5,732 bases of DNA from an uncultured Collinsella sp. Its GTDB lineage: Bacteria; Actinomycetota; Coriobacteriia; Coriobacteriales; Coriobacteriaceae. The stretch is from NCBI GenBank assembly GCA_900551605.1, contig URWS01000113.1:1-5732 (forward strand). Direction: 5' to 3'. Below the pieces are notes generated by a model. That model did not search any database. It was not told the DNA's origin and saw only the letters and a program-made list of their open reading frames with translations. Both the position numbers and the translations under genes were made by a program. Below are positions 5,026 through 5,732 of this stretch, piece after piece (the stretch's first letter is position 1; the number at the start of each line of letters is the position of its first letter).

Positions 5026-5694
5026 ATGGCCTATATCGAATTCAGAGACGTCATTAAAGCCTATGGCGAGGGTGATGCCCGCATTCACGCGCTCGACGGC
5101 GCGAGTTTTACCGTTGAGCGTGGCGAGCTTGCCATTATCCTGGGCGCTTCGGGCGCCGGTAAAACCACGGCGCTCAACATCTTGGGCGGCATGGACACGG
5201 CGACCTCCGGCACTGTGACGGTGGACGGGCGCGACGTGAGTGCCGCCAACGAGGCGCAGCTTGTGGAGTACCGCCGCGCCGACGTGGGCTTTGTCTTTCA
5301 GTTCTACAATCTGGTTCCCAACCTGACGGCTCTCGAGAACGTCGAGCTCGCGGCGCAGATCTGCCCCGATTCGCTCGATGCCGAGCAAACGCTTCGCCAG
5401 GTTGGCCTGGGCGAGCGCCTGGGCAACTTTCCGGCACAGCTTTCGGGCGGCGAGCAGCAGCGCGTGTCCATTGCCCGCGCGCTGGCCAAGAACCCCAAGC
5501 TGCTCCTGTGCGACGAGCCCACGGGCGCACTCGATTACAAAACCGGCAAGCAGATCTTGCAGTTGCTGCAGGATACTTGCCGCAAGCAGGGCATTACGGT
5601 CATTATCATCACGCACAACTCCGCGCTCGCGCCCATGGCCGATCGCCTGATCCGCTTTAAGAGCGGTCGTGTGGAAAGCGAGACGGTCCAGCAA
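5026..5694 (+). CDS. ABC transporter ATP-binding protein, LolD/MacB type (3' truncated by contig end)
   Basis: The first 223 residues of an ATPase that would drive an FtsX/MacB-fold permease (export of peptides, antibiotics or lipoproteins). Seen: the A-loop region at Tyr13; Walker A GASGAGKT (40-47); the Q-loop in [20 protein letters not shown] with Gln92; the signature LSGGEQQR (139-146); Walker [13 protein letters not shown] (159-170) with Asp163/Glu164; and the H-loop His197 in [22 protein letters not shown] and DEPTGALD are typical of the LolD/MacB/BceA group. The ATG at 5026 has only a weak ribosome site (GGGAA, 5014-5018), and a stop at 4993-4995 bounds the frame upstream. Family members are usually about 220-240 residues, so only a few C-terminal residues are missing. 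From 5695 the frame runs into adapter and would add a false tail, LSLIHISEPTRL. The two-component system 85 bases upstream suggests a sensor/transporter module, possibly for antimicrobial peptides; this is inference. Confidence 0.93.
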
Positions 5695-5732
5695 CTGTCT
5701 CTTATACACATCTCCGAGCCCACGAGACTAAG
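5695..5732 (+). other. Nextera sequencing adapter (contamination, not genomic)
   Basis: CTGTCTCTTATACACATCT (5695-5713) is exactly the 19-bp Tn5 mosaic end. CCGAGCCCACGAGAC (5714-5728) is the Nextera i7-side adapter. TAAG (5729-5732) is then the start of the index. In frame with the ABC gene it encodes the well-known artefact peptide LSLIHISEPTRL. On the other strand it gives [10 protein letters not shown] and MYKRQ openings, also recurrent database artefacts. The sequence should be trimmed at 5694. Confidence 0.98.

Noticed and set aside
4924..5709. Minus-strand frames starting MYKRQ and [10 protein letters not shown]
   Set aside because: Their starts lie in the sequencing adapter and the bodies are antisense to the ABC ATPase gene.
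5695..5713. Tn5/IS50 mosaic end as a natural transposon boundary
   Set aside because: It is followed directly by the synthetic Nextera i7-side adapter and sits at the contig end, so it is a library artefact.

Overview
The window is a GC-rich bacterial contig end. Gene style and content (aspartate kinase followed by aspartate-semialdehyde dehydrogenase, a Gram-positive-type two-component system next to an ABC exporter ATPase, GTG starts, strong AAAGGAG-type ribosome sites) suggest an actinobacterium, most likely a gut Coriobacteriia such as Collinsella. The taxon is an inference from style, not proven. The last 38 bases are not biological: they are the Nextera (Tn5 mosaic end plus i7-side) sequencing adapter, so real sequence ends at about 5694.

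Layout, all genes on the + strand. 1-414: 3' end of an aspartate kinase gene, followed by a hairpin and a good intrinsic terminator. 588-1613: asd, the next enzyme of the aspartate pathway (Lys/Thr/Met/diaminopimelate). 1614-2067: about 450 bases without a gene, holding a 130-nt almost fully self-complementary palindrome and then three hairpin-forming repeats with compensatory base changes. 2068-2646: an Ogt-type O6-alkylguanine-DNA alkyltransferase. 2647-2874: a gene-free gap with an imperfect stem-loop and, next to the downstream promoter, direct repeats one helical turn apart that look like a response-regulator box. 2875-3558 and 3561-4940: an OmpR-family response regulator and its sensor histidine kinase, translationally coupled. 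5026-5694: most of a LolD/MacB-type ABC ATPase, cut by the contig end; a permease probably lay downstream.

Three modules can be read: amino-acid/cell-wall precursor synthesis (lysC-asd), DNA alkylation repair (ogt), and a two-component system probably controlling a neighbouring ABC exporter. The coding genes belong to known families. The least explained parts are non-coding: the 130-nt palindrome, the covarying hairpin trio and the repeats upstream of the response regulator. I see no clear evidence of a novel multi-gene system.
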